From: Halomarina halobia
Lineage (GTDB): Archaea; Halobacteriota; Halobacteria; Halobacteriales; Haloarculaceae
Direction of reading: 5' to 3'
NCBI RefSeq assembly: GCF_029338575.1
Contig: NZ_CP119995.1
Span: forward strand, 1-55,136
Length of the DNA: 55,136 nucleotides
Shown here piece after piece: positions 54,922 through 55,136 of the stretch. The position numbers and the translations under genes are program-made. Numbering within the stretch: position 1 is the first letter of the stretch; each line of letters begins with the position of its first letter. The notes beneath the pieces are model-generated. The model was given only the letters and a program-made list of their open reading frames with translations, was not told the DNA's origin and ran no database searches.

Positions 54922-55136
54922 CCGTGTTCGAGGCGGTCCCGGAGCGGCTCCGACAGCGCGCGCAGTGGGTGTGCTGGCGGATCGAGCATCGCGACGGGGA
55001 GGAGACGAAGGTTCCGATCAAACCCTACGACGAGCGTGCTGACGGCGAGGCGGACCACCCGTACGCCGCGTCGACGGATCCCGACACCTGGCGCTCATTC
55101 GAGACGGCCGTAGCGTACCACCGCGACGGTCGTGAG
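54909..55136 (+). CDS. orfW, copy 4, 5' fragment
   Basis: First 76 codons only (through YHRDGRE), cut by the window end before the first catalytic motif. Confidence 0.88.
   Translation, partial: MVGVTVFEAVPERLRQRAQWVCWRIEHRDGEETKVPIKPYDERADGEADHPYAASTDPDTWRSFETAVAYHRDGRE

Larger units (their letters stand above)
43365..55136. repeat. Tandem unit copy 4 (partial, 11,772 bp)
   Basis: Fourth copy, cut by the window end inside orfW. It has one C fewer near 53086 (breaks orfR) and one G fewer near 54252 (breaks orfS); the origin region is not reached. Confidence 0.95.

Overview
The window is a head-to-tail array of one roughly 16.35 kb replicon. Copy 1 is 1-10657, copy 2 is 10658-27009, copy 3 is 27010-43364 and copy 4 is 43365-55136 (cut by the window end). 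The copies look identical except for length changes in G or C runs and one large deletion in copy 1. The simplest reading is a circular plasmid that an assembler walked round several times; a true multimer is also possible. High GC, very acidic proteins, frequent GTG starts, ATGA/GTGA gene overlaps and small zinc-ribbon, SWIM and ribbon-helix-helix (RHH) proteins point to a haloarchaeon (class Halobacteria).

Copy 3 has the cleanest reading frames and carries the full annotation; entries for other copies note only differences. In order the unit holds: (1) a small RHH/VapB-like gene (orfA); (2) a plus-strand operon with an unknown protein (orfB), a helix-turn-helix protein (orfC) and four small proteins sharing an N-terminal SKR-LE-RLD-LE motif (orfD-orfG); (3) two minus-strand zinc-binding genes (orfH, and SWIM-domain orfI) facing, across a promoter with repeated GAGTA half-sites, a plus-strand operon of four small genes (orfJ-orfM), followed by a convergent winged-helix-like gene (orfN); (4) a mobilization module of an RHH relaxosome-type protein (orfO), a compact histidine-triad relaxase (orfP) and a VirD4-type coupling ATPase (orfQ), flanked by inverted repeats that are oriT candidates; (5) a convergent RHH/coiled-coil gene (orfR) and about 1 kb of mostly non-coding DNA; (6) a coupled chain of small zinc proteins and micro-ORFs (orfS, T, U, V, X) leading into a 1080-residue primase-polymerase/SF3 helicase/OB/winged-helix replication protein (orfW); (7) about 1.4 kb of origin-like DNA with tandem hairpins sharing one loop, eleven TGAGTCAAT iterons in both orientations, and seven CGTCTAC repeats.

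I infer that orfW replicates the plasmid from the adjacent iteron region, while orfO-P-Q let it be mobilized. No mating-pore genes, partition ATPase or integrase are visible, so transfer would need helper functions. Copy 1 lacks about 5.7 kb, from just upstream of the mobilization module to the end of orfU. It keeps orfW and the origin, so a 10.7 kb derivative could still replicate. The junction is a patchwork and may be a consensus artefact. Several frames (orfC, orfD, orfL and orfW in copy 1; orfS in copies 2 and 4; orfR in copy 4) are broken only by homopolymer length and are probably sequencing errors.
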